Positions 43,401-58,400 are shown, counted from the stretch's first letter. The stretch is DNA of 64,000 nucleotides from Pteria penguin (GCA_035048485.1 CM068585.1:2701468-2765467); one strand, 5' to 3'. A program made the numbers and translations. Notes: generated by a model from the letters alone, not told the origin.

Positions 43401-46400
43401 ATCTTAACCTGACTCTTGCTACAGAGTTTAGTATAAAAGAGCAACTAAAATACATTGTGTGAAATCAACAGGGTAGATTGTACCTCACAAACGCCGTGGG
43501 ACAATACAAACAAAAACCTTCGGATGGTGTGTCTGAAATCATGCGATCTCACTGGTTCACCATGACACTGTGATGGTCCAATGAAACAGCACACCCAATA
43601 TCGACAATATGGGGTTATGTTACCTGTATTGAAATATGGCGGCATTCGAAGATGTAAATCATACGAGGGTGCTGTAAGATTTCAAATTAAAATAATAACA
43701 AGATTTTCAGAAACACTTTGCAAGCTCTGGTTATGGAAAGAAGTGTTGTCTTCATATCTGTCACTTGAGACAGTTCAGACACTTTCTTCATAAGTAGGAT
43801 TGATTTGATTGGTTGTGGGGGCGGTGTCTGATGACATTAATATTAATGAGTTCCGATGGTTTTTGTTTGTATTGTCCCACAGTGTTTGTGTGGTACGATC
43901 TACCCCCTAGGTTTCATACGACGCTAAAATATATTTTGGTTGTATCAGTGTTTCTTCATCATACACTACGTTATGAAATAGGTACAGATACATTACTAAG
44001 ACATATCTTGTCCTATGTAGACACTATACCAGTGGTACAGATACATTACTAAGACATATCTTGTCCTATGTAGACACTATACCAGTGGTACAGATACATT
44101 ATAAGACATATCTTGTCCTATGTAGACACTATACCAGTGGTACAGATACATTACTAAGACATATCTTGTCCTATGTAGACACTATACCAGTGGTACAGAT
44201 ACATTACTAAGACATATCTTGTCCTATGTAGACACTATACCAGTGGTACAGATACATTATAAGACATATCTTGTCCTATGTAGACACTATACCAGTGGTA
44301 CAGATACATTACTAAGACATATCTTGTCCTATGTAGACACTATACCAGTGGTACAGATACATTACTAAGACATATCTTGTCCTATGTAGACACTATACCA
44401 GTGGTACAGATACATTATAAGACATATCTTGTCCTATGTAGACACTATACCAGTGGTACAGATACATTACTAAGACATATCTTGTCCTATGTAGACACTA
44501 TACCAGTGGTACAGATACATTACTAAGACATATCTTGTCCTATGTAGACACTATACCAGTGGTACAGATACATTACTAAGACATATCTTGTCCTATGTAG
44601 ACACTATACCAGTGGTACAGATACATTATAAGACACATCTTGTCCTATGTAGACACTATACCAGTGGGGAAGTTGTGGGTCTCTGCTGTGAAGATGATGT
44701 GTCTCTTTACTCCTTCAATTTCTTTCATCTCACTAGGTTCTGATGGATTCTCAGGAAAGAGTATGTTTACATTAAATCCTTTAATAGCACTGGAAGCAGA
44801 AATGACTTAATTTCATATATCATAATATATCACCAGTTAAACATAGTTTCAACAAGGTAACTGTTCCTAAGGGCCACACTTTTCATCTGCTTTAACCTCT
44901 AATTCTAATCATTTTTAATCATGAGTCTGTAAACTTGACCTATTCACCAACTCCTCTCCAAATCCATACAACACATCTGCAACTCATAAAAAAGTTTCAT
45001 TTTTTTACTTTTATTTTAAGAAATACTCTGACCATTTCAGGCATAAATGATATTGTATGGATGGAAACAAAATCTTTCATTAGAAAACAATTTACTCCTT
45101 CACGAACAAGAAGCTGCTTGAAGAGATTCAGAAATACATATATTTTCTTGCTTATTATTTTTTGACAACTGACAAGATTGTAAACTTGCTTCTCAACACT
45201 GAATTAATCAATACCAAAATGATGAAAAATAATATGTGACCAAGAAACTGTCAAAGACGGTATGTCTGGATTGTAAAGCATAACATTATAGCCTACCTGT
45301 AGAATCTTATCCGGAAACATGTCTCTAAGTTTGAAAATGTTTTCAGAAGTATGCAAGAGGTGTTAAATTAAGGTCAAGGTCACCAGATCTTTTGTCGGGA
45401 TAAGATTCTACAGGTTAAGATCACCAAATTTTGTGTCGTTCTGGAAGAACTCATCAATGACTCACACTGACCAAGTTTGAAGTTGGTATCATTAATGGTA
45501 TGCAAGAAATCAAGCTAAATGCAAAATCAGACTGTGTTTACTGAAGCATAAAATTGAGGTCACTAAATTTTGTGTCTGTTTTGAACTAAAAAACCAGAAA
45601 AAAAAGCCATCAAAATTTTGATTTCAAAATAGAAGCAAAATCACCAACAATTCTTAGGACAACCTTCTAGATCACCCTGATACATTTGGTTTGAAGATCA
45701 ATGCAGCTACTCTGAATAAAATTTTATCAAAGGAATGTACCCTCTTGTGCCCATGTTGCCTTGTCCTGGATCCACCTCTTGACAGATCTAGTGGAAAACA
45801 GCAACATTTTGTAGGGAACACTGAATTCATCATACCTACCAAGTTACTTCTGATGAAGTCCATTAGAGCTTATTATCACTAACTAATATACATTCCCAAC
45901 CCTTTCTGATCTTTGAAAAATTGTGAAAAATCTAAAGAATTAATTCTGTATTCCATTTCTTTCCAGTTACATTTATTACAATAAAATCAATTAAAATTCA
46001 TGAAATAAATGTATCATAAGCAACCTACAAGGAGAAATCTAAAGAAAATTACCTGAAATTAGGCTAAAATGACTAAGTCCAAAAAGATGAAAAGAAAAAA
46101 TAAAATTTCAAAATTTCTTAAACAATTTGAAAAAAAAAAGAGAAAATAAACCCAGCTTATATCTTATATCCTTCTAGAATGCTCAGATACCATTAGTTGT
46201 TTAATCCATTCATCCCTTCTAAAGAAGATTTTCAAATGAGGGTACAGTATTGGGCATACTTTTGTCTGTGGTGGTTCTAACTGTTGACAGATTTGCATAT
46301 ATAAAATACAACAAACTTTGTAGAGGTCTACTAGTACTACAAGTATACAAAGTTTGATCAAATCTGTTGGGTGGCTTAGGAGAAGTTGAGACTGTGAACA

Positions 46401-49400
46401 GTTTAAGATGATGACAGGCAGACAAGCACTATGACAATAGCTCACGTGTGCCTTAGACTCAGCTGAGCTGAAAACCTCAAACAAACAGGAAAAAAGATTG
46501 GAGACATAAAAACGTCAAAGGTTTGATAAAATACATGCAAATGTATAATTTCAACATCTATCAATAACATTCCTACCTGCTATTATCTGAGAATTTGATG
46601 ACATTATTGTCGTTAGAGTGTTGCTGTGTTTCCATGATCATCTTAAAGAGCGAGTCTGGGTGTTCTTCACCGTCCACCTTCAGACGACCTCGGAAAAACC
46701 AGTGACGGCTATGCTCACTATAACATATTTGAAATAGATCAGAAAATGCACACAACCACAAAAACAAGAGGCCCAAGTGGGCCTATATCGCTCACCTGAG
46801 TACCTAGATGATCAGTCATGCATGAAGGAAGAATTCATTTATTTTTGCATTAATGTGACTAAGTCGACACAGATGTTGAAAATATGTCAAATTTTATTTC
46901 AGGCTAGAATAAAAAACAATACTTTTTTGCACATCCATTCACGTGATTTTGATATTAAACATTTCCTTTGTCTCTGTAAGAAGTCATTCAGGGCAACAAG
47001 TTAGTCATTTTCTTTAGGTGGGGCCTTTTGTTGACTGATTTCAAGTCTGGGTCATGAACAACAATTGTTTCAAATATTGTCCAGATCTAACTTAAAATTG
47101 CCTAATTTCATATGTTGAGTGTTGAGAAACATCTAAAAACTTATTTAGATGTGTAAAGAAATGAAAAAAAAAATTTCTCCATATTTCAATTACCAAGTGG
47201 TATATGTACCATTGTGAGAACTGGTGAGAGAGACATGGTGGCATTATCTGTTAACCAATTTGGATAAAAATTTACCAAATTGATAGAGGACCTTTAGTAC
47301 TTCATGTATTCCATGTTTCATTAAAATCTTTCATGTGGTATAACAGCAGAAGTGAAAAATGTGATTGAATTGTTCCTATACACCCTCATTTGGAAGTCTT
47401 AAAAAATTCATAGAAAATCCAAAAATTGAGATATTGACAAAATTCTTTCAAAGTAACAATCCTTACCATAATTATGATCACAATAGTCCATAAGAAATCA
47501 TCATTATCAATTAACTAGGAAATATGACACTTTTTTTCTGCACTGAATCACCAAGTCCAAAGAAATGTCGAAAAAAAATTCTAAAATTTGATTTTGGAAG
47601 GGAACCAAAATGACAATACGTCTTCACTTATCCCTCTAGATCATTTCAATGCATTCTGTTTGTCTCTGTATACAGCCCGTATGAAAAAGAATATTGTTAA
47701 AGGAGGGAACTCTTTTGTGACCTACTTTTGACTATGGTGGTGCCACCTGTAAAGAGGTCTGGACGAAAAAAACAGAATTTGAAGAGGATCATAAGTGACT
47801 TATTTCTATCAAGATTTATTAAAATCCTTCAAACAGTTTTGTAGAAAAAGTTAAAAATGTGAAAAATGGCCACCCCCCCCCCCCCCCCCCTTTTTTTTTT
47901 GGAAGTCTTAAACGTAAAATTCCTAATTTCATATGTTGAGTGTTGAGAAACATCTAAAAACTTATTTAGATGTGTAAAAAAAAAAAAAAATTTTTTTTGA
48001 CCACAGCTGGATTTGATCCGCTACTCTCTATATTTCAATTACCAAGTGGTATATGTACCATTGTGAGACCTACTTTTTAGACATGGTGGCATTATCTGTT
48101 AACCAATTTGGATGAAATTTACCACATTGATAGAGGACTTTTAGTACTTCATATATTCCATGTTTCATTAAAATCCTTCATGTGGTTTCGTAGAAAAAGT
48201 TGAAAATGTGAAAAATGGCCAACCCCCCCCTTTTTCTTGAAAGTCTTAAAAAATTCATAAAAAATCCAAAAATTGAGATAATGACAAAATTCTTTCACAA
48301 TAATATTCCTTACCACAATTATGATCAAAATAGTCATTAAGAAATCATCAATATCAATTAACTGAAAAACATGACACTTTTCTTCATTGAAATGACTAAG
48401 TCCAGAAACACGTCAAAAAAGCGTAAATTTCTATTTGACGGATCTTAACCCCGAACACAATTTTTTAATAACCCATCTTTATAGATTGTTGAAATGCAAT
48501 TAGTTTCCCCATTTATGTACTGGTTCTGGAGAAGAAGATGTTTGAAGAGGGGTACCCTTTTGGGCACTTTTGGTCCCACCCTGGATCCACCCCTGAGGGA
48601 ATCTGGATCCCGAACACAATTTTAGTAGGGGACCTTGAGTACATCATTTACACAAAGTTTGATCCAAATCTGCAATGTAGTTCCAAACAGTTTTGTAGAA
48701 AAAGTTGAAAATGTGAAAAATGGCCCCCCCCCCCTTTTTTTTTTGGATGTCTTAAACGTAAAATTCCTAATTTCATATGTTGAGTGTTTAGAAACATCTA
48801 AAAACTTATTTAGATGTGTAAAAAAAAAAAAAATTTTTTGACCACAGCTGGATTTGATCCGCTACTCCTACTTTTTAGACATGGTGGCATTATCTGTTAA
48901 CCAATTTGGATGAAATTTACCACATTGATAGAGGATTTTTAGTACTTCATGTATTCCATGTTTCATTAAAATCCTTCATGTGGTTTTGTAGAAAAAGTTG
49001 AAAATGTGAAAAATGGCCAACCCCCCCTTTTTCTTGGAAGTCTTAAAAAATTCATAAAAAATCCAAAAATTGAGATAATGACAAAATTCTTTCACAATAA
49101 TATTCCTTACCACAATTATGATCAAAATAGTCATTAAGAAATCATCAATATCAATTAACTGAAAAACATTACACTTTTCTTCATTGAAATGACTAAGTCC
49201 AGCAACATGTCAAAAAAGCGTAAATTTCTATTTGACGGATCTTAACCCCGAACACAATTTTTAATAACCCATCTTTATAGATTGTTGAAATGCAATTAGT
49301 TTCCCCATTTATGTACTGGTTCTGGAGAAGAAGATGTTTGAAGAGGGGTACCCTTTTGGGCACTTTTGGTCCCACCCTGGATCCACCCCTGAGGGAATCT

Positions 49401-52400
49401 GGATCCCGAACACAATTTTAGTAGGGGACCTTGAGTACATCATTTACACAAAGTTTGATCCAAATCTGCAATGTAGTTCCAAACAGTTTTGTAGAAAAAG
49501 TTGAAAATGTGAAAAATGGCCACCCACCCCCCCCCCTTTTTTTTTTGGAAGTCTTAAACGTAAAATTCCTAATTTCATATGTTGAGTGTTTAGAAACATC
49601 TAAAAACTTATTTAGATGTGTAAAAAAAAAAAAAAATTTTTTGACCACAGCTGGATTTGATCCGCTACTCTCCATATTTCAATTACCAAGTATTATATGT
49701 ACCATTGTGAGACCTTCTTTTTAGACATGGTGGCATTATCTGTTAACCAATTTGGATGAAATTTACCACATTGATAGAGGATTTTTAGTACTTCATGTAT
49801 TCCATGTTTCATTAAAATCTTTCATGTGGTTTCGTAGAAAAAGTTGAAAATGTGAAAAATGGCCAACCCCCCCCCTTTTTTCTTGGAAGTCTTAAAAAAT
49901 TCATAAAAAATCCAAAAATTGAGATAATGACAAAATTCTTTCACAATAATATTCCTTACCACAATTATGATCAAAATAGTCATTAAGAAATCATCAATAT
50001 CAATTAACTGAAAAACATGACACTTTTCTTCATTGAAATGACTAAGTCCAGAAACACGTCAAAAAAGCGTAAATTTCTATTTGACGGATCTTAACCCCGA
50101 ACACAATTTTTAATAACCCATCTTTATAGATTGTTGAAATGCAATTAGTTTCCCCATTTATGTACTGGTTCTGGAGAAGAAGATGTTTGAAGAGGGGTAC
50201 CCTTTTGGGCACTTTTGGTCCTGCCCTGGATCCACCCCTGAGGGAATCTGGATCCCGAACACAATTTTAGTAGAGGACCTTGAGTACATCATTTACACAA
50301 AGTTTGATCCAAATCTGCAATGTAGTTCCAGAGAAGAAGTCGAAAATGTGAAAAAGTTAACGACGGACGACGACGACGACGACGACGGACGACGGACGGC
50401 GCACTATGACTATAGCTCACTTGAGCCTTTGGCTCAGGTGAGCTAAAAAGAAAGAAACAAGAGCAATGCTAACGTAGCATACCTACCCTCCCCCCCCCTC
50501 CCTTTGGTTATTTTTGTTACGTGGGCATAACTCACATGACCACATTAGAGGTCATCTACTCCTCATAATCACCTACAAACAAAATTTTCCCATTCAAAAG
50601 TTTGTGTCTAATGATTAAAAGATATGTCACTTGTTTTCATTTAATTTAGACATCAGTATTAACTGACACAAAACAAAATCAAAATAAATATGCCAAAGAC
50701 AGGTATCCTAATTATAACTTATTAACATGACCTAGATATCCTTAAGATTTATCTGTATACCAAATATCAATTCAATATTTCTAGCTGTTGCTGAGATAAT
50801 GAGAGGAAACTGATAATTTTAAGGGATTTTCTTAGTCCAAGGGGGATAACTCTCACAAAACTTATTGAACCATAACCAAATTTCAACTTTAAATATCCTT
50901 TAGATATATAAGTATATCAAATATAAATTCAATATCTTTATTGCTTCCATATTGGTCATTTCAATTTAGTTTTCTTCTTCATAAGTAACTAGCTGATAAA
51001 TAAAATGTAAACAGAGAAATGACATAAAAATAACAATGACCACGTGTTTTTCGTCAGCTCCGCCTCTTTTTGTGAGGTTTCTTTTAACGAGATCTCGCGA
51101 GACCGAATGGCTGACACAGAAACCGGCAAATTTGAAACAGGTTCCGAAGATATTGACTAATTGAGCGGAAAGTGCTAATTTTAAGAAATTTTCTAAGTCT
51201 AAGGGGAATAACTCTCAAAAAAATTATTGAACCATGACCAAATTTAATCTTGACCTAAATATCATTTAGATGTATCAGTATATCAAATATAAATTCAATA
51301 TCTTTATTTGTCCCAGAGATAATGAGCAAAAACTGTAAATGGACTAACCGACCAACAGACAGATGGACCGACCAACCTACCGACCGACAGCAGCAAAACA
51401 ATATGCTCCTCCTTCTTCGAACGGGGCATGATAAAAATGCCCTTTAAATACTATAAAATCTTGTATTTATGTCATATTAATTTTTTCCATATACAGAGAC
51501 AGAATATGTCCCATGCTTTGCCTTAAATTTAGAATTAATCAACACATCAACTCAAAACAGTGAGAGATCTTTAACAGACCGATAAAGACCTGGACCTATG
51601 ACCTTGGATTTTACTTTTTCATTCAAAGGACAAACTGATAGGTATGAAGAATCTAGTGATAGTTGGTTGGTTCATTGGTGTTTTACGTCGCTTTCAACAA
51701 TTTTTCAGTTATATCGCAACATGGAAGCAGGAGGTGACCAACCTCTTAAACATAGTAGCGCAATCCAGTAATTGAACTCGGATCGTCGGCGCTGCAAGCC
51801 AAGTGCTTAACCACTACACCATGCCTGCCCCAAACTAGTGATTGTACCTACAACATCTAAGACAAGAGTCCAGTATGTTCTTGACTGAGTTACACTGTAT
51901 ACCTGCTATATACACCTGCCACATATACCTGTTATGTACATCTGCTACTAATACCTTCTATGTATACCTGTTACATAAACCTGTTACTTATACTTGCTAC
52001 GTGTATCTTCTATTCATACATGCAATGTATACCTGCTAAGTATACCTGCTATTTATACCTGTTGGATTGCGCTAAATCAAAGCATTCCACATTGGTTGGA
52101 TTTCTCTTGATCTTGTCTTTGAACAGTTCTGTGTAATAATCCAAATCCCAATCATCAAATGCCAATCCTGTAAAGATACAATCATCAAATGCAACACCTT
52201 TAAAGATACAATCATCAAATGCCAAACCTGTAAAGATACAATCATCAAATGCCAAACCTGTAAAGATACAATCATCAAATGCCAATCCTGTAAAGATACA
52301 ATCATCAAATGCCAAACCTTTAAAGATACAATCATCAAATGCCAAACCTGTAAAGATACAATCATCAAATGCCAAACCTGTAAAGATACAATCATCAAAT

Positions 52401-55400
52401 GCCAAACCTGTAAAGATACAATCATAAAATGCCAATCCTGTAAAGATACAATCATCAAATGCAACACCTGTAAAGATACAATCATCAAATGCAACACCTT
52501 TAAAGATACAATCATCAAATGCCAAACCTGTAAAGATACAATCATAAAATGCCAATTCTGTAAAGATACAATCATCAAATGCAACACCTGTAAAGATACA
52601 ATCATCAAATGCCAAACCTGTAAAGATACAATCATCAAATGCCAAACCTGTAAAGATACAATCATCAAATGCAACACCTGTAAAGACACAATCATCAAAT
52701 GCCAATCCTGTAAAGATACAATCATCAAATGCCAAACCTGTAAAGATACAATCATCAAATGCAACACCTGTAAAGATACAATCATCAAATGCCAAACCTG
52801 TAAAGATACAATCATCAAATGCCAATCCTGTAAAGATACAATCATCAAATGCCAAACCTGTAAAGATACAATCATCAAATGCCAATCCTGTAAAGATACA
52901 ATCATCAAATGCCAAACCTGTAAAGATACAATCATCAAATGCAACACCTGTAAAGATACAATCATCAAATGCCAAACCTGTAAAGATACAATCATCAAAT
53001 GCCAATCCTGTAAAGATACAATCATCAAATGCCAAACCTGTAAAGATACAATCATCAAATGCCAATCCTGTAAAGATACAATCATCAAATGCCAAACCTG
53101 TAAAGATACAATCATCAAATGCAACACCTGTAAAGATACAATCATCAAATGCCAAACCTGTAAAGATACAATCATAAAATGCCAATTCTGTAAAGATACA
53201 ATCATCAAATGCAACACCTGTAAAGATACAATCATCAAATGCCAATCCTGTAAAGATACAATCATCAAATGCCAATCCTGTAAAGATACAATCATCAAAT
53301 GCAACACCTGTAAAGATACAATCATCAAATGCAACACCTGTAAAGATACAATCATCAAATGCCAAACCTGTAAAGATACAATCATCAAATGCCAAACCTG
53401 TAAAGATACAATCATCAAATGCCAATCCTGTAAAGATACAATCATCAAATGCCAATCCTGTGAAGATACAATCATCAAATGCCAATCCTGTAAAGATACA
53501 ATCATCAAATGCAACACCTGTAAAGATACAATCATCAAATGCCAAACCTGTAAAGATACAATCATCAAATGCAACACCTGTAAAGATACAATCATCAAAT
53601 GCAACACCTGTAAAGATACAATCATCAAATGCAAAATTACCGTAACTAAATGCCAAACGTGCAAAATTACAATATTTAAATGCAAAACCTGAATTTACAT
53701 CCTTACTTTATCAACTACCTGCATCATATGTATGACAAAAAATACTGAAAAATGTCTATTTTGAATTGCAAGTTTTCATAGGAGTTTGTTAAGAATCTTA
53801 CACATCTGTGAAGTGTTAAAAAGTCAGAAAAAAATAAATTGTATGTTTTTTCATTTCCTCACCATTTAACATTTAAACATTACTCCATTTAATACAGAAA
53901 TCTCATATTCAAAAAGTGAACCTGTAAACACTTTGAACCAGAAGAAACAATCACTTAACTTCAATTATAATCGAAATCAAATCAGACAAACTATCAAATT
54001 ATTCTGATTCATGCACTAAGTATTCTGTGGTTATCATAACAACCGACAGGGACCAGATATTTTACACAGAGTATTCTGTGGTTATCATAACTAAAGACAT
54101 GGACCAGATGTTTTACACAAAGTATTCTGTAGTTATCATAACAACCGACAGGGCTGGATGTTTTACACAAAGTATTCTGTGGTTATCATAACAACCGACT
54201 GGGACCAGATGTTTTACACAAAGTATTCTGTAGTTATCATAACAACCGACAGGGCCAGATGTTTTACACAAAGTATTCTGTGGTTATCATAACAACCGAC
54301 AGGGCCAGATGTTTTACACAAAGTATTCTGTGGTTATCATAACAACCGACAGGGCCAGATGTTTAACACAAAGTATTCTGTGGTTATCATAACAACCGAC
54401 TGGGACCCGATGTTTTACACAAAGTATTCTGTGGTAATCATAACAACCGACAGGGACCAGATATTTTACACAAAGTATTCTACAGTTATCATAACTAAAG
54501 ACAGGGACCAGATGTTTTACACAACATATTCTGCAGTTATAACAACAGACAAGGACCAGATGTTTTTACACTAAGTACTCTGCAGTCATCAAAAGAAGTG
54601 CTAACATTACCTAGTTCTATATTGGCCATTTCCAAAGCCTGCTTGCCTTCTCCCATTATATCTACCTCAAAAACTTCCTCAGATTTCATTTCTAATTCAA
54701 AGGTCTCCGGTGGAGTCATATATCGGCACTGTGTCATGCGATCATGTAGAGAATCAACAATTAACTGTTCTTGATCTTCCATCAATTTGTCATGGAAATG
54801 AATCAAGTACCGCTGGGATGCCTCGACACGAGTTACACACTCTATTCCAGCAGACAAACAAATCGAAACAGCATTTGTTGAAAAAGGTGTTGAAAAGTTC
54901 ATTCTAAGAAGAAACATAAAATTCAGAAATCAAAAATTTAAAAATACTATTACTTTTGTATTGGTTACTCTATTACAAAGTAGCATTTTATTTAAAACAA
55001 ATTGATGTGCTTGTAAACACATTTGTGTTAGGTTTTGCTGCTATTTAGTATACCTAAGGAACAATACTGGAGTTCAGGTTTCATGTGTTTAAGTGATGCC
55101 CTTTTCTTCCCGCTGCATTTTCTCTCTATTGTCATTTATACTATAATATAATTCAGTTTCTAGCATTTTGGAATATTTCTAACAGCATGTAAAGGAAAGA
55201 AATTTCTAGTTGTTTTTGTTTTCTCCATTTTATTTTTAGGTTTCAGTGCCAAGTACTGCATTGTTTTTCTTTACAAAATAAAAACAAGATTATCAGTAAA
55301 ACTGATGTATGCTTCCTGCTTATAATGCAGGAAATTGATGACTCAATTCATATACAAAGAATCAGTAAAACTGATGGATGCTCCAAGAAGCACAGCAATA

Positions 55401-58400
55401 ACGAAGGAAATGAATGACTCGGTGTATAGAAAATCATTGTAAAAATGATAAGCCCCGGAGTAAACTTCAATATATATAGTTTTTTTGGGTCTTGATAAGT
55501 GTACGTGCATATTATCTGTCCTTCATGCTAATTATGTGAATTAAATGTCAATAAATTTGATAGTTTTGTTCTTTAAGCATGAAAAGCAGATAATGTACAC
55601 ATGATGTGCTCAAAACTCAATGTGTTCTACGATATCTCTTCGCTTATCTTTGAACAACATAAGTGTGACACCACCCTAACAGACTGCTAAGCACTGGGCA
55701 TAAAATGTTTAATTATTTATTTATTTCTTTGTAACAATCACATAAAATGATAATGTATTAATCATGTTATAAACTGGCAAGCACTGTATTATAAATATAG
55801 CAAAAGAAGTTTCAAGGTCTAAGCACTACAAATAATTCTTATGGAAAATCAAGCACTATCATACATTATATTATCATACATTAATATATACAGACAATAA
55901 TAAAATCACATCATAACATAGCACATTATTCACTTCCTACGGCTACGCATGTCCATGAACCTCTTCAGGGATTTCTCACAAAGTGTTTTGCAAGGCATTT
56001 AAATTGCTTACAGTTATCGTCTATTTAACTTATTTGTGTTTTCACATCTGTCATGTGTCCCGATCTATCCATCTACCAGGTAAACATCGATTGATAAAGT
56101 AACTTCTTTTACAACTCAGGTAAACCCAACAGGTGTGATCAGCGAAGCGTTATCTCCCGCAGTTAATACAAATCAATTAATACACGGCTTACTCTACGAC
56201 ACAGCACAATATCATAAATTTATTGGCCGCGTACGGGGGTAACAAGGGCGTGTCCCAGGGACTCACCAGCCGATTTTGATGCGTCAGGAATGCAAATACA
56301 TGCGTTAACGAGATCCCTGTATCGTAAACTTTCAGAAATGACCTTGAGTGAACTTTGTCCAAAAGCTCTTGACATTTTCTGGTGAAGTATGATCAAATTA
56401 TGCTGAAAGGTGTAAGAGATTAAGTAATTCATGGTATTTTAAGTCATAGTTAATAAGTGACCTTGACCTTTCGGAAATGACCTTGAGTGAATTTTGTCCA
56501 AAAGCCCTTAATCTAAATAATATTTTGGTGAAGCATGATTAAATTCTGATGAAAGGTGTAGGAAATATAAGTATTTCATGGTATTTCAAGTCATAGTTAA
56601 AAAGTGACCTTGATCTTTCAGAAATAAACTTGAGTGACCTTTCTCCAAAAGTCCTTAATCTAAAGAACATTTTGGTGAAGTATGATCAAATTCTGATGAA
56701 AGGTATAGAAGATATGAGCTCAGACGGACGGACGGTACGACAGACGGAAGGACAGACACATGGACATGACAGCGAATGTATGGTCCCCCGAAAGTTTTCG
56801 GGGAGCATAACTACAAGTCTGTGGAGGGTCATGATGCTATACTGACAGGTTCAGCCTCCTCACTCCCTTGGAATGTGCCACTCTAGGCATGAGTCAGAAC
56901 TTACTTTTAATGTCTTGATTAATTAATTTACTTAATGACAGTACATCAAACTTGAATCATATCCCAAGATGGCAACTAGACTTAATTTCATTTCTGATCT
57001 GCCAAATCTTCTCCTTGAAAACCACATAACCAGCACAACTATTTACATAATAGCTTAGAGGATTATATTGAGAGTAGAAAATGTGAATCACTTTGAAGTC
57101 TGTGGCAGAAACACAATACACTTACACTGTTATACACTACAGTTTCAGATCAGCTCCTTAGTTATGAGTAAGCATTATGTATATCTTTTAAGGAAAACTA
57201 GCAGTAACAAACTCAGCATATGCCCACCTAGGTCCTATTTCTATCAGGAGGTTCCTTTCATTATCTTGCGGTTTCAAGAAAGATTTTTGAGAAGCATCAA
57301 ACTCCTGAAATGGTGTAGCAAGGATCCATAATAACTTGTTATGTTCCTCCAAGGTCAAGCCTGTAATGGCAAATATTAATGAAGTAAACATCTGTTATAA
57401 CTAACTAGACATTAGGGAATCATTACAATATCAAGAGTTGTCAGAAGATAATAGAGCTCATCTATGGCTTTTATTGATTGATTGATTGATTTTTGTTCAA
57501 CATTACAACACTAATATTTCACGCATATAGTGACGGCATCTGCCTGATGCGGGGCATACAGATTTTGACCTTTGCAACGGACCCACCCAAAGTAGCGAGG
57601 GATCTTTAACGTGTCATGCATACCACAACATGGGGCCTTGGTTTTTACTGTCTCATTCGAAAGACAGGACACTGGCATGACCAGAGCGGGACTCAAACCC
57701 CGGCCTCCTGATCAGGAGGCAAGCACAATACCACTAGGCCATGCTGGCTTCTCATCGATGGCAATCAAATTCAAATAGCAAAAGTTTTTTGTAAGTACAT
57801 GCACGTCAATCTTCCGGGTCAAAGTCAAAATGTAAAAAATTTTGATACGTAATGAAAGGCCTTGTCACAAGGAATACACATATAAAATATTTATCAATAT
57901 TAATACTGTTCATAAATTATGACCAAGATTAAAGTTTTTTAAAAGCAGGACAATCTTCAAGGTCAAGGTAAAAAATTCTGGTAGCCAATGAAAGGTACTG
58001 GCACAAAGAATACACAAATGAAATATTAAAGCCCTGTCTCTACTGGTTTTAAAGTTATGATCCAGGTTAAAGTTTTTGTTTATGGACCCTGACGGCAACG
58101 ACATGGGGGTATGACAATAACTCTCACGACATTTTCCTCGCAAGCTAAAAATAGAATACGGGGTACACAAAGTCAATTTACTACTGGTATTGTACAAATT
58201 ATTTCAGGGCTCACACAGGACCATAAATTGTCATAAATTTTGGCAGCTTTTTTCCAACACACCAAGATTCATGATATGTGTATCAAATTAATATGTAATG
58301 TTGTTGTTACAAAATAAATACTTATGGCGAAACCTGCATTCCTTTTTTTTTTAAACTGACTTAAACTGATGTTATATTATATATGTAAATGATTTTTATT

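Noticed and set aside
44660..44670. Start of the exon 6 donor array as a CDS extension of exon 6
   Set aside because: The frame meets TAG within seven codons, and homology with other PFAS proteins ends exactly at the first donor.
46573..46776. Membrane-like N-terminus upstream of SEHSRHWFF
   Set aside because: Those residues come from intron and transposon sequence read through in frame. The exon starts at 46717.
51665..51836. Functional tRNA gene
   Set aside because: Only A- and B-box-like blocks are present, no proper cloverleaf or 3' acceptor stem, and a long unrelated body follows: a SINE.
52049..53685. Two overlapping minus-strand open frames of about 535 codons as repetitive proteins
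   Set aside because: They are translations of the 30-bp array plus exon 4. Only the last 36 codons of one frame are PFAS. Repeat translation into the mature enzyme would require use of upstream acceptors, which is reported as a finding, not a gene.
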